Source: Micromonospora olivasterospora (GTDB taxonomy: Bacteria > Actinomycetota > Actinomycetes > Mycobacteriales > Micromonosporaceae). From it: DNA of 64,000 nucleotides. A model generated the notes under the pieces. That model was not told the DNA's origin. It saw nothing but the letters and a program-made list of their open reading frames with translations, and made no database searches. Of this stretch, positions 38,715-47,234 are shown piece after piece (position 1 is the stretch's first letter; the number at the start of each line of letters is the position of its first letter). The position numbers and the translations under genes were made by a program. Where the stretch lies: positions 1,798,001 through 1,862,000 of the forward strand of contig NZ_VLKE01000001.1 in assembly GCF_007830265.1 (NCBI RefSeq), read 5' to 3'.

Positions 38715-39706
38715 TCTGTGCTCCCAATGTGCTGGGTCCCCGGGCCGGCGTGTCCTTCTTGGCCGAGGATCGAGTCGGCGCCGAGTTCGAGGAGTTCGGC
38801 GGCGAGTGCCTTGCCGATCTCCGCCGCGTCGGCGGGCGTTCCGGTGCGGGACAGCCGGAGGTCTCGGGTACCGTCCGGGCTGATCACCGCCCCGCGCAGG
38901 TAAATCTCCTGAACAACATCGCCTTCGGCGCCCGAGCCGGCCGGCTCGCCTTCGGCGACGATGGCGTAGGCGGCGACCGGTGCGCTGCACCCGGCCTCCA
39001 GGGTGGCCAGCAACGCCCGTTCCGCGGTGACCGCGGCCCGGGACGGTGCGTGATCGAGCACCGCGAGCAGCTCGACCAGGTCGGCGTCGTCGCTCCGGCA
39101 CTCCACGGCCAGCGCGCCCTGGGCGGGCGCGGGCAGCATGAGCATCGGGTCGAGCGTCTCGGTGATCACGTCGAGCCGACCGATCCGGGCCAACCCGGCC
39201 CGGGCCAGGACGACCGCGTCGAGGTCGGCGTCCGGGCCGAGCACCCGCGCCAGGCGGGTGTCCACGTTGCCCCGGATCGGGGTGACCTCCAGCCGCATCC
39301 CGAGCGCGTGCAGCTGCGCGATGCGGCGCAGCGCGCCGGTGCCGACCAGGGCGCCGGACGGCAGCTCGGCGAGCGTCAGCCCGTCCCTGGCGACCAGCGC
39401 GTCGCGCGGGTCCTGCCGGGTCGGCACGGCCGCGATGTGCAGCCCGGGAGCCGCGGCGGTGGGCAGATCCTTGTAGGAGTGCACCGCGAAGTCGATGGTC
39501 CGGGCGGCCAGGGCGTCGCGCAGCGCGGAGACGAACACGCCGACGCCGAGCCGGTGCACGGGGGCCGTCGAGCGGTCGCCGGCGGTGACCACCTCGACCA
39601 GTTCGATCTCGCGGCCGGTCGCGGCCGTGAGCGCGGCGGCGACCTGGCCGGACTGGGCCATCGCCAGCGCGCTGCCCCGGGTGCCGAGGCGCAGGGGGGC
39701 GGTCAT
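38711..39706 (-). CDS. hemC: Porphobilinogen deaminase (hydroxymethylbilane synthase)
   Basis: 331 residues. LRLGTRGSALAMAQSGQ at the start, HSYKDLPT, PTRQDPRDALV and the dipyrromethane-cofactor cysteine in LEAGCSAPVAAYA are all present. It polymerises four porphobilinogens into hydroxymethylbilane. It overlaps hemA by 4 nt and hemD by 4 nt, so translation is coupled along the operon. Confidence 0.96.
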   Translation of the reverse strand: MTAPLRLGTRGSALAMAQSGQVAAALTAATGREIELVEVVTAGDRSTAPVHRLGVGVFVSALRDALAARTIDFAVHSYKDLPTAAAPGLHIAAVPTRQDPRDALVARDGLTLAELPSGALVGTGALRRIAQLHALGMRLEVTPIRGNVDTRLARVLGPDADLDAVVLARAGLARIGRLDVITETLDPMLMLPAPAQGALAVECRSDDADLVELLAVLDHAPSRAAVTAERALLATLEAGCSAPVAAYAIVAEGEPAGSGAEGDVVQEIYLRGAVISPDGTRDLRLSRTGTPADAAEIGKALAAELLELGADSILGQEGHAGPGTQHIGSTE

Positions 39707-41046
39707 CTCTCACCTCCGGGGTACGGGGTGGTGTCGGTGTCGACCACGTCGGGGACGGTGTCGACCGGGGACGTCTGCGGAACCTGGAGGCCGAACAGCT
39801 CGCGCAGCAGCGCGGCGTACTGGTCGCCGCCCGGCTCGGCGGCGAGCTGGCGGACCCGCACGGTGGGCTGGTGCAGCAGCCGCTGCACCACCCGGTGCAC
39901 CGTCCGGGCGACCTCCGCGCGCTGCCCCTCGGTGAGGTCGGGGCGGCGCTGGGCCAGCCGGCGCAGCTCGGCGCTGACCACGTCCTCGGCCCGGCCGCGC
40001 AGCGCGGCCACGGTCGGGGCCACGTCGGCGCCGCGCAGCCAGGTGAGGAAGGAGTCGACCTCGGCGGTCACGATCCGCTCGACGGCGGCCGCGTCGGTGG
40101 CGGCGGGCTCGTCGGCGAGCAGCGCCGCCATCCGGGCGATGTCGATCACCTCGACACCGTCCAGCTCCGCCACGCCCGCCGCCACGTCGCGCGGGACGGC
40201 GAGGTCGAGCAGGACCAACGGACCCCGCCCGGGGTCACGGCCGGCGAGCCCGCGGGCCACCACCTCGCGGGTGAGGACCGGTTCGGTGCTCGCCGTGGCG
40301 GCCACTACGATGTCCACTGTGGAGAGCACGTCGGTCAGCTCGGCCATCGGCGCCGCGCTGGCTCCGTACGACTCGGCCAGCCGCACGGCCCGGTCGGTCC
40401 CCCGGTTGGTCACGGTGAGCGGCCCCGCGCCGCGCCGGGAGAGCGTCGCCACGCCCAGCGCGCCCATCGCGCCGGCCCCGACCACCAGGGCGGGACGGCC
40501 GGCGAGGTCGCCGTCGAGCAGCGCGGCGGCCAGGTCGAGCGCGGCGGTGACCACGCTCTGGCCGGCCCGGTCGATGCCGGTCTCCGCGTGCGCCCGCTTC
40601 CCCACCCGCAGCGCCTGCTGCATCAGCTCGTGCAGCAGCCGGCCGGCGGCGTCGGCCCCGGCGGCCCAGTGGTACGCGTCACGGAGCTGGCCGAGGATCT
40701 GCGCCTCGCCGACGACCATCGAGTCCAGCCCGGCGGCGACCCGGAAGACGTGGTCGACGGCGGCGGCGTCGTAATGCACGTAGAGGTGGTTGGCCAGGGC
40801 GGCCGGTGGTGTCCCGGCGTGCTCGCCGAGGACGGCGCAGATGTCGCCGAGCCCGCCGTGGAAGCCGGACACGGCGGCGTAGACCTCCACCCGGTTGCAG
40901 GTGGAGACCAGCACCGCCTCGCTCACGTACGGCCGGGCGATCAGGCGGTCCAGGGTGCGGGTGAGGTCGGCGGGGGCGACCGCCAGCTGCTCCAGGGCGG
41001 CGACCGGAGCGGTGCGGTAGGACGTGCCGACGACGAGGAGTTTCAC
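39703..41046 (-). CDS. hemA: Glutamyl-tRNA reductase
   Basis: 447 residues from GTG 41046, which overlaps the rex stop (GTGA). N-terminal VKLLVVGTSYRTAPVA. The catalytic Cys lies in LVSTCNRVEVYA, the conserved HLYVHYDAAAVDHVFRVAAGLDSMV follows, and the NADPH-binding VVGAGAMGALGV starts near residue 182. It reduces glutamyl-tRNA to glutamate-1-semialdehyde, the first committed step of C5 haem synthesis. Confidence 0.96.
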   Translation of the reverse strand: MKLLVVGTSYRTAPVAALEQLAVAPADLTRTLDRLIARPYVSEAVLVSTCNRVEVYAAVSGFHGGLGDICAVLGEHAGTPPAALANHLYVHYDAAAVDHVFRVAAGLDSMVVGEAQILGQLRDAYHWAAGADAAGRLLHELMQQALRVGKRAHAETGIDRAGQSVVTAALDLAAALLDGDLAGRPALVVGAGAMGALGVATLSRRGAGPLTVTNRGTDRAVRLAESYGASAAPMAELTDVLSTVDIVVAATASTEPVLTREVVARGLAGRDPGRGPLVLLDLAVPRDVAAGVAELDGVEVIDIARMAALLADEPAATDAAAVERIVTAEVDSFLTWLRGADVAPTVAALRGRAEDVVSAELRRLAQRRPDLTEGQRAEVARTVHRVVQRLLHQPTVRVRQLAAEPGGDQYAALLRELFGLQVPQTSPVDTVPDVVDTDTTPYPGGER

Positions 41047-41813
41047 GTGCCGGTCGCCTCCTGGGTGTCGGTGTCCGCGAGCCCGCCGGGCAGGGCGGTG
41101 AGGGCGGACCCGCCGGTGGCGGGCAACGCGGTCAGCGACGCCTTGCGGTGCTCGTGGAAGGACAGGATCTGCAGCTCGATGGCGAGGTCGACCTTGCGCA
41201 CGTCGACGCCCTCCGGCACCGAGAGTACGCACGGCGCGAAGTTGAGGATGCTTGTCACGCCGACCTCGACCAGCTGGTCGGCGACGGCCTGGGCGGCGCC
41301 GGCCGGGGTGGCGATCACGCCGATCGCGATCGACTCCGCGGCGGCGATCCGGGGCAGCTCGTCGACGTGCCGGACGACCAGGCCGTTGATCTCCTCGCCC
41401 ACCCGGGACGGGTCCGCGTCGAGCAGGGCGGCGATCCGGAAGCCGCGGCTGGCGAAGCCGTCGTAGCCGGCCAGGGCGTGACCGAGGTTACCCACGCCGA
41501 CGAGGGCGACGGCCCGCCGCTGGGTGAGGCCGAGCACGAACTCGATCTGATCGATCAGCAGGGCCACGTCGTAGCCGACGCCACGGGTGCCGTACGAGCC
41601 GAGGTGGGACAGGTCCTTGCGGAGCTTCGCGGAGTTCACCCCGGCGGCGCTGGCCAGGCCCTCGCTGGAGATCGTCTCGTCGCCGGACTCGGCGAGGTTG
41701 TGCAGGGCGCGAAGGTACTCGGGGAGCCGCGCGACGGTCGCCTCGGGCAGGTCCGGAAGCGCCGGTACGGCACCGGCGCGACCGGGCGCGCCAGGGTGAC
41801 GGTGCTGACTCAT
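41043..41813 (-). CDS. rex: Redox-sensing transcriptional repressor Rex
   Basis: 256 residues from ATG 41813. N-terminal winged helix (VARLPEYLRALHNLAESG, ISSEGLASAAGVNSAKLRKDLSHLGSYGTRGVGY). The Rossmann domain with VALVGVGNLGHALAGY binds NAD(H). A C-terminal swapped helix lies near SILNFAPCVLSVPEGV, and a 40-residue Ala/Thr tail follows. Rex leaves its operator when NADH rises. Here it heads the haem operon, and a Rex operator lies in its own promoter, so it should regulate itself and haem synthesis. Confidence 0.95.
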   Translation of the reverse strand: MSQHRHPGAPGRAGAVPALPDLPEATVARLPEYLRALHNLAESGDETISSEGLASAAGVNSAKLRKDLSHLGSYGTRGVGYDVALLIDQIEFVLGLTQRRAVALVGVGNLGHALAGYDGFASRGFRIAALLDADPSRVGEEINGLVVRHVDELPRIAAAESIAIGVIATPAGAAQAVADQLVEVGVTSILNFAPCVLSVPEGVDVRKVDLAIELQILSFHEHRKASLTALPATGGSALTALPGGLADTDTQEATGT

Positions 41814-42169
41814 GAGACTCCGTGCGGTGCGATCCTCGGCCAGCTCCAGCGGCCGGCCGTGTCGGGACTCCCACTGGCGACCGAGATTGCCGGCTGTGCT
41901 AGCAGGACGCGTCGGAATCACAGAGTAGGCGCTTGTGAAGAGACGCACAAATCGCGATCTTGAAGACCGTCGACCCGTCGCCACCTGCCACTCCGTCCCA
42001 CAAGATCGTTCGGCGGACCCCTGCGCCGCCGCGCGCCGATTATTGCTCAATCCCGACTTCCTTCACCAATCACACGCCCCGTCGACCCGCGTCCGGTAGG
42101 GCTGGCACTACCAGGAATGGGTGGGCGGCGGGATGGGACGCGGGAACCCGGCTGCCTAGCCTCGGACCC
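41814..42169. other. Divergent intergenic region rex / histidine kinase
   Basis: 356 bp, less GC-rich than its surroundings. It contains the rex promoter and Rex operator (41922-41950). The remainder up to 42169 presumably holds the histidine kinase promoter, but I see no clear consensus there. No plausible small gene was found. Confidence 0.6.
41922..41950 (-). promoter_or_regulatory. rex-hem promoter with overlapping Rex operator
   Basis: On the minus strand: -35 TTGTGC (41945-41950), 17-nt spacer, -10 TACTCT (41922-41927). The 18-bp Rex operator at 41933-41950 reads TTGTGAAGAGACGCACAA on the plus strand. It matches the streptomycete consensus TTGTGAA-n4-TTCACAA in all but two bases. The operator covers the -35 box and spacer, so bound Rex would block RNA polymerase. 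The predicted leader is about 100 nt. Confidence 0.82.
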
Positions 42170-43465
42170 ATGACCGCCGTCACCGTGGGCGATCCGCCCG
42201 CCACCACGCCCAGCGCCTCCCGCCAGCTGCTCCGCGACTCGGGATACGCCCTGCTCGGCTTCCCCCTGGCCCTGGCCAGCTTCGTGGTGCTGCTGGTGGG
42301 ACTGGCGCTCGGCGTGGGGCTGGTGGTGACGGTGATCGGCCTCCCGGTGCTCGCCGGGACCCTGTTCGTCGCCCGCGGCCTGGCCGACGTCGAACGACTG
42401 CGGCTGCCCGCCGTGCTCCGGCAGGACCGGGTACGCCCCGACTACCGCCGCCCCGAAGCGGGCGCCGGCCCCTGGCGGCGGGTCCTCACGCCGATCCGCG
42501 ACGCGCAGTCCTGGCTCGACCTGGCCCACGGGATCCTCAAGCTCCCCGTGGCCATCGTCACCTTCGTGGTGACCGTCACCTGGTGGGCCGCGGCGGTCGC
42601 CGGCACCCTCTACTGGGCGTACGACTGGGCCATCCCGAACCCGCCCGACAACGAGGGGCTGAGCGAACTGCTCGGCCTGGGCGACTCGGCCGGCGCCCGG
42701 ATCGGCCTGCACTGCGCGATCGGCGTGTTCTTCCTGATCACCCTGCCGCTCGTGGTCCGGGGTTGCGCACTGTTCCAGGCCGCCCTCGCCCGCGCCCTGC
42801 TCACCGGGGTGGCCGAGATGCGCAGCCGGATCACCGTGCTGGAGGAGCAGAAGCGGGCGGCGGTCTCCGCCGAGGCGACGGCGCTGCGCCGGCTGGAGCG
42901 GGACATCCACGACGGCCCGCAGCAGCGCCTCGTCCGGCTGGCCATGGACCTGAGCCGGGCCCGCCACCAGCTCGCCACCGACCCGGAGGCCGCCGGCCGG
43001 ACGCTGGACGAGGCGGTCACCCAGACCCGGGAGACGCTGGCCGAGCTGCGCGCCCTCTCCCGGGGCATCGCCCCGCCGATCCTGGTCGACCGCGGGTTGC
43101 CCAGCGCCCTGGCCGCCCTCGCCGGGCGCGGGCTGATCCCGGTGGAGCTGCGGGTCGACCCCCGGCTGGAGGCCACGGACCGCCGGCTGGACCCGGCGGT
43201 GGAGAGCACCGCGTACTTCGTGGTCGCCGAGGCGCTGACGAACGTCGCCAAGCACAGCGGGGCCACGGAGTGCGCGGTCGCCGTGACCCGGCACGAGCGC
43301 CGGCTGGAGGTCAGCGTGACCGACGACGGGCACGGCGGCGCGCACCTGGCCAAGGGGCACGGGCTGGCCGGGATCGCCGACCGGGTCCGGGCGGCCGGCG
43401 GCCGGCTGGAGGTGCTCAGCCCGGCCGGCGGGCCGACCGAGGTGCGCGCGGACCTCCCGCTGTGA
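42170..43465 (+). CDS. NarL/DesK-type sensor histidine kinase
   Basis: 431 residues, ATG 42170. An N-terminal membrane sensor region has about four helices (two at about 25-68, one at 124-150, one at 175-197), separated by a short loop. HisKA_3 has His247 in RLERDIHDGPQQRL. The ATPase has VVAEALTNVAKHS, DDGHGGA and GHGLAGIADRV. It is followed 44 bp later by a LuxR-type response regulator, forming a complete two-component pair. The signal is unknown, and its position next to rex is not evidence for redox sensing. Confidence 0.92.
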   Translation: MTAVTVGDPPATTPSASRQLLRDSGYALLGFPLALASFVVLLVGLALGVGLVVTVIGLPVLAGTLFVARGLADVERLRLPAVLRQDRVRPDYRRPEAGAGPWRRVLTPIRDAQSWLDLAHGILKLPVAIVTFVVTVTWWAAAVAGTLYWAYDWAIPNPPDNEGLSELLGLGDSAGARIGLHCAIGVFFLITLPLVVRGCALFQAALARALLTGVAEMRSRITVLEEQKRAAVSAEATALRRLERDIHDGPQQRLVRLAMDLSRARHQLATDPEAAGRTLDEAVTQTRETLAELRALSRGIAPPILVDRGLPSALAALAGRGLIPVELRVDPRLEATDRRLDPAVESTAYFVVAEALTNVAKHSGATECAVAVTRHERRLEVSVTDDGHGGAHLAKGHGLAGIADRVRAAGGRLEVLSPAGGPTEVRADLPL

Positions 43466-43509
43466 CCGGCGGCGCTCCGGACGAGGACGGCGTGGTAGAC
43501 ACACCGACC

Positions 43510-44166
43510 ATGCGGGTGGTGATCGCGGATGACGCCGTGCTGCTCCGGGAGGGGCTGGTCCGGCTGCTGACGGAACGGGGGCACCAGGTGGTGGCCGCCG
43601 TCGGCGACGGGGACGCGCTGGTCGAGGCGGTGCTCGCGCACCGGCCGGACGTGTCGGTCGTGGACGTGCGGATGCCGCCCTCGCACACCGACGAGGGGCT
43701 GCGCGCGGCGGTGGAGGCCCGCCGGCTCGTCCCCCGTACCCCGGTGCTGGTGCTGTCCCAGTACGTCGAGGTGTCGTACGCCGACGACCTGCTGGCGACC
43801 ACCGGCGGGGCCGGCGGCGGCGGGATCGGCTACCTGCTCAAGGACCGGGTGGCGGCGATCGACGAGTTCCTGGACGCGTTGGCCCGGGTGGCCGCCGGCG
43901 GCACCGTGCTCGACCCGGAGGTGGTGGGCCAGTTGCTCGTCCGGCGGCGGCGTGACGACCCGCTGCGCGAGCTGACCCCGCGCGAGCGGGAGGTGCTGGC
44001 CCTGATGGCGGAGGGGCACTCCAACACGGCCATCGCCCGGGTCCTGGTGGTCACCGACGGGGCGGTGGAGAAGCACGTCCGCAACATCTTCACGAAGCTG
44101 GACCTGCCGCCGGACACCACCCAGCACCGCCGCGTCCTGGCCGTCCTGGCCTACCTGCGCTCCTGA
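43510..44166 (+). CDS. LuxR/NarL-family response regulator
   Basis: 218 residues. The receiver has ADDAVLLREG, phosphoacceptor Asp52 (SVVDVRMPP), VLSQYVEV and Lys in YLLKDRVA. The C-terminal LuxR HTH has ELTPREREVLALMAEG, SNTAIARVL and VEKHVRNIFTKL. Partner of the upstream kinase. Its 3' end overlaps the convergent HAD gene by 16 nt. Confidence 0.93.
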   Translation: MRVVIADDAVLLREGLVRLLTERGHQVVAAVGDGDALVEAVLAHRPDVSVVDVRMPPSHTDEGLRAAVEARRLVPRTPVLVLSQYVEVSYADDLLATTGGAGGGGIGYLLKDRVAAIDEFLDALARVAAGGTVLDPEVVGQLLVRRRRDDPLRELTPREREVLALMAEGHSNTAIARVLVVTDGAVEKHVRNIFTKLDLPPDTTQHRRVLAVLAYLRS

Positions 44167-44822
44167 CCGCCGCAGGGGAGGGTGGCGGCCAGGGTGACCG
44201 CCTCCGTGAGGGTGTCCGCGACCGGGTGGCCGGAGGCGCGCAGCCGGTCCGGGTCGGTGAAGCCGCCGGTGTAGAGGACGGCCCGGCCGCCGACCGACAG
44301 GGCGGCGTCGGCGTCGTCGAGCGAGTCCCCGATCAGCACCACCTCGCGGCCGTCCACCCCCAGCTCGGCGAGGTGGCGCACCAGCGACTCGGCCTTGCGG
44401 TCGCCACCGACCGTGGCGCGCAGGCCGTCCACCCGGGTGAACCGGGCCGCCAGGCCGTAGGTGTGCACGGCCGGGACCAGCTCCTCGTGGAACCACATGG
44501 ACAGCAGCGACTGGCTGCCGGGCCACGCGGCCATCGCCACCGTCGCGTCGTCGGCCAGCGCGCAGGTGGTCAGCCCGTCCCGGTACGCGTCGTGGAAGAT
44601 CCGGTCCAGCCGGCCGAACTCCTCGGCGTCGACGGCCCGCGCCAGCACCTCGGCGTAGTAGTCGGCGACCGGCCGGCGGAACCGCACCCGGTGCTCGTCC
44701 GCGCTCACGCTCGGCCCGCCCACGCTGGCGAACGCGGTGTTGGTGGCGGCCACCACCAGGCTGAGGTCGTTGAGCAGGGTGCCGTTCCAGTCCCACACGA
44801 GGTGGGGGCGCGCAGGGGTCAT
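44151..44822 (-). CDS. HAD-superfamily phosphatase (Gph-like)
   Basis: 223 residues. HAD motif I is VWDWNGTLLND (nucleophile Asp, with Trp before it and Asn in place of the second Asp). Motif III Lys is in GGDRKAESL and motif IV is LIGDSLDDADAA. The Asn at DxD+2 is also seen in several actinobacterial Gph-like proteins, so it is not a disabling change by itself. The substrate is unknown. The start is ATG 44822, and an in-frame ATG at 44834 is also possible. Confidence 0.83.
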   Translation of the reverse strand: MTPARPHLVWDWNGTLLNDLSLVVAATNTAFASVGGPSVSADEHRVRFRRPVADYYAEVLARAVDAEEFGRLDRIFHDAYRDGLTTCALADDATVAMAAWPGSQSLLSMWFHEELVPAVHTYGLAARFTRVDGLRATVGGDRKAESLVRHLAELGVDGREVVLIGDSLDDADAALSVGGRAVLYTGGFTDPDRLRASGHPVADTLTEAVTLAATLPCGGQERR

Positions 44823-44904
44823 GGGCAGCACCATAAGGCCCCGCCCGCGCGCCGCCGGGCATGGGGCGTACCCCATGCCGCGCGACGCCGCCGCGCGGAG
44901 GCGC

Positions 44905-45159
44905 TCAGAGCTGGGGGGTCGTCAGGTCCCGCAGCAGCCGGTCCTCCTCCACCCGCCAGTAGCCGTGCTCCTTGCCGTCGAGCAGCACCACCGGCAGCCG
45001 GTCGCCGTACTCGCGCTCCAGCTCGACGTCGTCGGTCACGTCCCACTCCACCCACCGGTCCCCGGTGACCGCCACCACCCGGTCGAGCGCCGCCTTGGCG
45101 TCCTCGCAGAGGTGGCAACCGGGGCGGGTGATCAGGGTGAGCCGGGCGTCAGTGGCCAT
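44905..45159 (-). CDS. Glutaredoxin-like DUF836 protein
   Basis: 84 residues, ATG 45159 after GGAGGT. Thioredoxin-fold start LTLITRPGCHLCEDAKAAL with redox pair C15/C18, cis-Pro motif RLPVVLLDG and end YWRVEEDRLLRDL. A similar small glutaredoxin-like gene precedes hemA in M. tuberculosis (Rv0508). Here the rex gene and a two-component pair separate them. It overlaps the acyl-CoA synthetase stop by 11 nt. Confidence 0.87.
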   Translation of the reverse strand: MATDARLTLITRPGCHLCEDAKAALDRVVAVTGDRWVEWDVTDDVELEREYGDRLPVVLLDGKEHGYWRVEEDRLLRDLTTPQL

Positions 45160-46715
45160 CGGATACCTCCGTGCTGGTGTCGGCCGGGAACGGCACCGAC
45201 CTGAGCTGGGTCTTGCGCACCTTCCCGATCGCCGAGTACGGCAGCGTGTCGACGAACTCGACGGCGGTCGGGCACTTGAACCGGGCCAGGTTACGGGCGC
45301 AGTGGGCGAGCAGTTCCTCGCCGGTGACCGGACGCCCCGGCGCCGGCACCACGTACGCCCGGACAGTCTCCCCGGTCCGCGGGTGCGGCACACCCAGTAC
45401 GGCCGACTCGGCCACCCCGGGATGCGCGCCGAGTACCAGCTCGACCTCGTGCGGGTAGACGTTGAAGCCGTTGACCAGGATCAGCTCGCCGAGCCGGTCG
45501 ACCAGGAACAGGTCCCCGTCCGCGTCCGCGTACGCGACATCGCCCGTGGCCCACCAGCCGTCCGCGTCCGGGTCGCCCCGGCCGTCGGGCCAGTACCCGG
45601 CGAACAGGTTCGCCCCGCGCACCACGATCTCGCCGGGGTCGGTGCCGGGCGTGGCGTCGACCGCCAGGTCCAGCTCGTCGGCGTCGTCGTCCGGCTCGGC
45701 CACCCCGTCGCGCCACAACTCGGCCCCGTCCGCGTCGACCAGGCGCAGCTCGACGCCGGGCAGCGGGCGGCCGATCGAGCCGGCCTTCGGCGCCCCGCCG
45801 ACCAGGGTGGAGGTGAGCACCGGGGCGGTCTCGGTCAGGCGTACCCGACGTGCACCGCGCGGCCGGTCGCCTCGGTGAAACGCGCGGCGACGGCGGGCTC
45901 CAGCGGGGCCGCGCCGGGTGACGCCACGTCCTCGGCCAGCAGCCCGGTCGCGCCGTGGTGGACGACCGCGCCCAGCCCCGAGTTCAGCCCGTACGCGTGG
46001 AACAGCGGCAGGGCCAGCAGCACGGTGTCGTCGGGCCCGACCACCGGCGGGGAGATCCGGTCCACCTGCGCGTGGTTGGCGGCGAGCGCCCGGTGCGACA
46101 GCATCGCCCCCTTCGGCCGCCCCTCGGTGCCCGAGGTGTAGAGCAGCGTGGCGAGGTCGTCGCCGCCGTGTCGCGGGAACTCACCGCCGCCGGCGCCCGT
46201 GGCCGGCACGCCGTCGCCCGCGTCTGCGGTGGGAGGGGCGGCGTGCACCGCGGCGAGCGCGGGCAACTCCCCGGCGTCGGCGACCAGGTCGCGGACCCGG
46301 TCGGTGCAGATCAGCACGGTGGTGCCGGAGTCGGCCAGGACGTGCCGCAGCTCCGGGCCGGTGAAGCCGTGGTTGACCGGCACCGCGACCAGGCCGGCGC
46401 GCAGCGCGGCCAGGAAGCTGACCACGAAGTCGGGCGTGTTGGGCAGGGCGATCGCGACCCGGGCCGGGTGCCCCGTGTCGCCGGCCGGCGGGACCGGCGG
46501 CGGCCCGGCGTCCGCCGGTGGCGCCTCGCCCGTCACGGAGGGTGTGCGGGCTCCCGGCCCGGCCGTGGCGGCCAGGGCGCGCGCGACCGCGGTGACGGCG
46601 GCGTCCAGTCGGGACCAGGTCAGGGTCGTGTCCCGCCAGTGCAGCGCGGGGCGGTCGCCGCCCGGCGCAGCCGGTCGGCGAGGTTCGGGGCGGAGCTGTC
46701 AGCTGCGTCCTGCAC
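45149..46715 (-). pseudogene. Acyl-CoA synthetase (AMP-forming), broken by two frameshifts and an internal deletion
   Basis: Parts of one adenylating enzyme lie in three frames. Part 1, from GTG 46715: NLADRLRRAAT. After a shift near 46650, part 2: RVAIALPNTPDFVVSFLAALRAG, the P-loop LLYTSGTEGRPKGAMLSH and LLALPLFHAYG. Then about 45 residues are missing in frame between LLAEDV and GAAPLEP. After HVGYA a TGA appears where GYGLTET should be. One missing G near 45840 moves the rest to part 3: VLTSTLVGG, ATGDVAYADADGDLF and C-terminal Lys in YSAIGKVRKTQL. The intact enzyme would activate a carboxylic acid as AMP ester and CoA thioester. Confidence 0.82.
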
Positions 46716-47087
46716 GGTCGCTGAGTCTGGCACAGCGCCGGGCCGCCGACCATGCCCGAGCGCGCCGCAGCCGGGGACGGACCGGCCGCGCGGCGCGCCG
46801 CCACGCGGCTGGACCTTCCCGCCGCGGGCACGCCCTCACTCCCCCGGCAGGCCGGCCGAGGGACCCGGATCAGCGCCCTGACCTGGGCCTGGCCCCTAAC
46901 CATTCGCCGCGCCGAAAGTCAATCGCACGCGACGGACAACCGGTCCGCCATCGGTGCGACGGAGCGGGAAATACTTCCGCTCTGTGTAACGGACTTGCCA
47001 CGCGCGGGTGACGTTGGCCCTATCATCACTCGGGTCGGCTCACCCCATTTGCCGTGAGTCGACACCCCTCAGCCCGAGGAGGCCCCC
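46716..47087. other. Intergenic region upstream of bldN small ORF
   Basis: 372 bp. The part after about 46900 is AT-richer and probably holds the bldN promoter(s). TATCAT at about 47022-47027 is a possible -10 element, but no convincing -35 at 16-18 bp was found. An open frame from 46752 to 47057 lacks a ribosome site and coding character, and I do not call it a gene. Confidence 0.5.
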
Positions 47088-47234
47088 GTGCCTGTGAGCG
47101 CATTGGACCAGCACCTCAAGGGGATCTGCCGCACGTCGGCACGTCCCGGACGAGCCCTGCCCGACCACCGTGGACGCGCCCGCACCGCGGCGTCCCGGCG
47201 GCCGGCGTCGCACGGGACCGGGGAGGCACGGTGA
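47088..47234 (+). CDS. Small ORF translationally coupled to the sigma factor gene
   Basis: 48 codons from GTG 47088, preceded by a strong GAGGAGG at 47076-47082. It begins MPVSALDQHLKGICRTSARP and ends with a basic tail. The stop TGA (47232-47234) overlaps the sigma factor start GTG (47231-47233) by 3 nt in the GTGA arrangement seen elsewhere in this genome. It could be a leader peptide controlling bldN translation, or a small regulator. No family is recognised. Confidence 0.5.
   Translation: MPVSALDQHLKGICRTSARPGRALPDHRGRARTAASRRPASHGTGEAR

Noticed and set aside
46752..47057. Open frame of 101 codons upstream of bldN
   Set aside because: No ribosome site, start in the middle of the acyl-CoA synthetase promoter region, and no coding character. 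The small ORF at 47088 is better supported.
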